Made by a program: the position numbers and the translations under genes
Part shown: piece by piece, positions 62,290 through 64,000 of the stretch
How positions within the stretch are numbered: the stretch's first letter is position 1
Layout: every line of letters starts with the position of its first letter
The notes under the pieces: model-generated
What the model was told of the DNA's origin: nothing
The model's input: only the letters and a program-made list of their open reading frames with translations
Databases searched by the model: none
NCBI GenBank assembly: GCA_021613335.1
Contig: JAJTWR010000021.1
Span: forward strand, 2,500,001 to 2,564,000
Reading direction: 5' to 3'
DNA from: Whitmania pigra
Lineage: Eukaryota > Annelida > Clitellata > Hirudinida > Haemopidae
DNA length: 64,000 nucleotides

Positions 62290-63670
62290 TCACTCCCATG
62301 GCAAACAACTGTCCTCCACAGTCGGGAATCCAGATGACAGAGTAGCCTCTGGACATGGTTGCAGCCCAGATATGTCAACGTATTCCTCGTCCATCCATTC
62401 TGCATCTTCTGACATCCCTTTAAAACAACCAGTAATTTTTCATTTAATACCCTGCATGCCATTTAAATATTTACGTTTTAGGTAATGGTTTATTAAAACT
62501 GTAGTTTAAACTGATAGAAATGTTAAAGAGTTAACAGATACATTTATGTATTATAATCTAATTATGTAATATAATAATATAATATATGACAACGTAATCC
62601 AACCATGTATAATTCACAGGTCCTGCATATCAATATTTCAAAATTTATACATTTATAAGGTCACATTTTTTGCAATATATGTTAATTCACACAACAAATC
62701 TAAAGTGTTTCAAGGTCATATCTTCTGCAATTATAGCCATCAGTTCCCGTTGTCTCTTTGCTGCTATACGCACTAGCCTTGTGCGTGGGATGTCATTCAC
62801 TTTCACTCGAGGATGCACTTCCTTCTTGTGCTGGGTCACCATAACTACTGAAGGAAAATACATTTTGCATACATTGCAAGTTCTACTGGTTATCTAATCT
62901 TTAACAGTTGGGCAGCAAGCATCATATGGAATACTGAATAGGCTCATGCCGCCATAACCAGCTGGTTCCAATCTGACAGACAATCTTTGAAAGAGCGTCA
63001 AATAATTGCACTCTTCATCATCTGCAGCTGCTGGACTCAAACCTTTTGAATTGTCGACACACAGTGGAGCTGGCAGAAAGCCCTGCGGCAAGATAGATTT
63101 CAAGCCCGATCTGAATGGAGCACAGCACTCTTCATTACTGCATTTTACGACCTGTAGAAAGTACTGACTGGCCCTTATGTGAGCTGCCAACTATTCCTGT
63201 GATGGATAGTCTGGTTTTTCGAGAATTTCTCCTCCTCTCCATTCAGCAACTACTGGGTAGTTATCGATGACAGCCTCACTCCAAACTTCTGAAAGCACTT
63301 CACCTGCCTTTCTGAAATTCGCTTTTTCCATATCAATGTTGATTGTTTCTCCGGCTGCATTCAGATGAGATCCAAAAACATCAAATGGCAATATTATTCC
63401 AGCCAAAAAACGACTTAGGGGCGCCATGCGTCATTCAATCGGATTATATGCACTTCTGCCAGGAGCCTGTGTCGATATGAATAAGGCATCCAACCTGAGA
63501 TGCTTAAAGTTAGCACACGCAAAATTAATTGTTTCTCGGTATCGAGGATTTTCATCGGGGCTTCCGTCTACTAATATCACCAGAACTGGTTTCACCTGGC
63601 CGTTGTCCTTGTGTAACAGCTGATGGAATGATGACACATGTTGATATAAATATATATCATTGATCAATGT
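62290..63670 (-). pseudogene. Multi-copy metazoan transposase-like protein with C2H2 finger, three in-frame stops
   Basis: A single - strand frame from 63667 to about 62700: KPVLVILVDGSPDENPRYRE, DALFISTQAPGRSAYNPIE, stop (63428), RMAPLSRFLAGIILPFDVFG, SEVWSEAVIDNYPVVAEWRG, stop (63188), SQYFLQVVKCSNEECCAPF, LSLxxx-type blocks, YDACCPTVKD, stop (~62894), then TCNVCKMYFPSVVMVTQHKK plus EVH, a C2H2 finger. A further exon-like piece at 62290-62417 (DAEWMDEEYVDISGL, ending CLPWE) may be its C-terminus. The layout VDGGPDENPR...APGRSxxNxVERRMAPLS...FGSHL is a recurrent, uncharacterised family in animal genomes; the acidic residues suggest a DDE-like core, which is inference. Confidence 0.65.
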
Positions 63671-63679
63671 TATGAAAAA

Positions 63680-64000
63680 TGCTTATGAAATGTTTATGAA
63701 AAAAAAATAAGTAGGTAGTATGTATGAAAATGAAACTCAAAATTAAATTGAACTCAATAATATTCATATACAAAAAAGATTTGAATTAACTGCTCGTGCT
63801 TTTTTGAAAGTGTAACATCTGCTCAGACCCCCTCCCTCCCCCAATATAACAAAAATAACAAATGTGCAAAAACAATTTATAACATAACTTATTTCTTAAA
63901 AACCATTTATAAGATATTATTAATCCCCATACAAACCAATTCATTTTACAAAAAATAAAACAATATAACACATTAAAATTTTTGTGCATAAAAACGAAAA
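63680..64000. other. AT-rich right edge, no feature
   Basis: Poly-A/T-rich with one C-rich tract at 63828-63847. No gene seen. Confidence 0.4.

Noticed and set aside
1..64000. CRISPR arrays, rRNA genes, bacterial operons, riboswitches
   Set aside because: No regularly spaced identical repeats, no rRNA-like sequence, and gene structure is clearly eukaryotic.

Overview
This is animal nuclear DNA: AT-rich, with spliced genes (GT-AG introns) embedded in dense, nested transposable elements. Two conserved host genes can be reconstructed from the sequence. The window opens inside the last part of a meckelin (TMEM67) homologue on the + strand (889-4970, eight exons, N-terminal half off the left edge). 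A nearly complete hypoxia-inducible factor alpha (HIF-alpha) homologue lies on the - strand (25609-35109, eleven exons, about 703 codons: bHLH, PAS-A, PAS-B, prolyl-hydroxylation degron, C-terminal tail). The bHLH wording (RRSRETEIF) and the MRAPFIP-type degron look more arthropod-like than vertebrate-like. That is only a hint; the species cannot be named from this window.

The rest is a repeat landscape. 5.4-9.3 kb holds tRNA-derived SINEs, a hAT element and a graveyard of LINE fragments. 9.5-13.8 kb is a very young Ty3/gypsy-type LTR element (- strand) with identical 156-bp LTRs and a 5-bp target duplication, inserted in a LINE 3' UTR. 13.9-17.2 kb has pieces of an older gypsy element, a fold-back element and hAT remnants. 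19.3-23.1 kb is a degraded R2-superfamily LINE split by a Tc1-type transposon. 23.1-25.6 kb is intergenic with a MITE and a short inverted repeat. The HIF introns carry two hAT elements and an L2-like LINE. 35.4-41.6 kb holds a tandem duplication, a piggyBac-like remnant, a heat-shock-element promoter signature and another transposase remnant. 41.6-50.8 kb is a stack of nested elements: a TRIM (non-autonomous LTR element), a hAT split by a nearly intact R2/Hero-like LINE, and an insertion holding a 1,001-bp tandem duplication. 50.8-57 kb holds hAT, Helitron, P-element/THAP and ZBED5-like hAT remnants. 57.2-60.0 kb is a hAT with perfect 8-bp target duplications, itself interrupted by a LINE 3' end. 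60.5-62.0 kb is a second Tc1-type element. 62.3-63.7 kb is a multi-copy transposase-like gene ruined only by in-frame stops.

Insertions can be ordered by nesting and target-site duplications. The SINE 3' end is the same as the 3' end of the L2-like LINE in the HIF intron, so the mobilising partner is visible in the same window. I found no bacterial, viral-genome, CRISPR or rRNA features. No wholly new system is demonstrated; the most notable items are the HIF-alpha degron arrangement, the SINE/LINE partnership, the TRIM with a nested short SINE tail, and the 1,001-bp duplication inside a TSD-flanked insertion.
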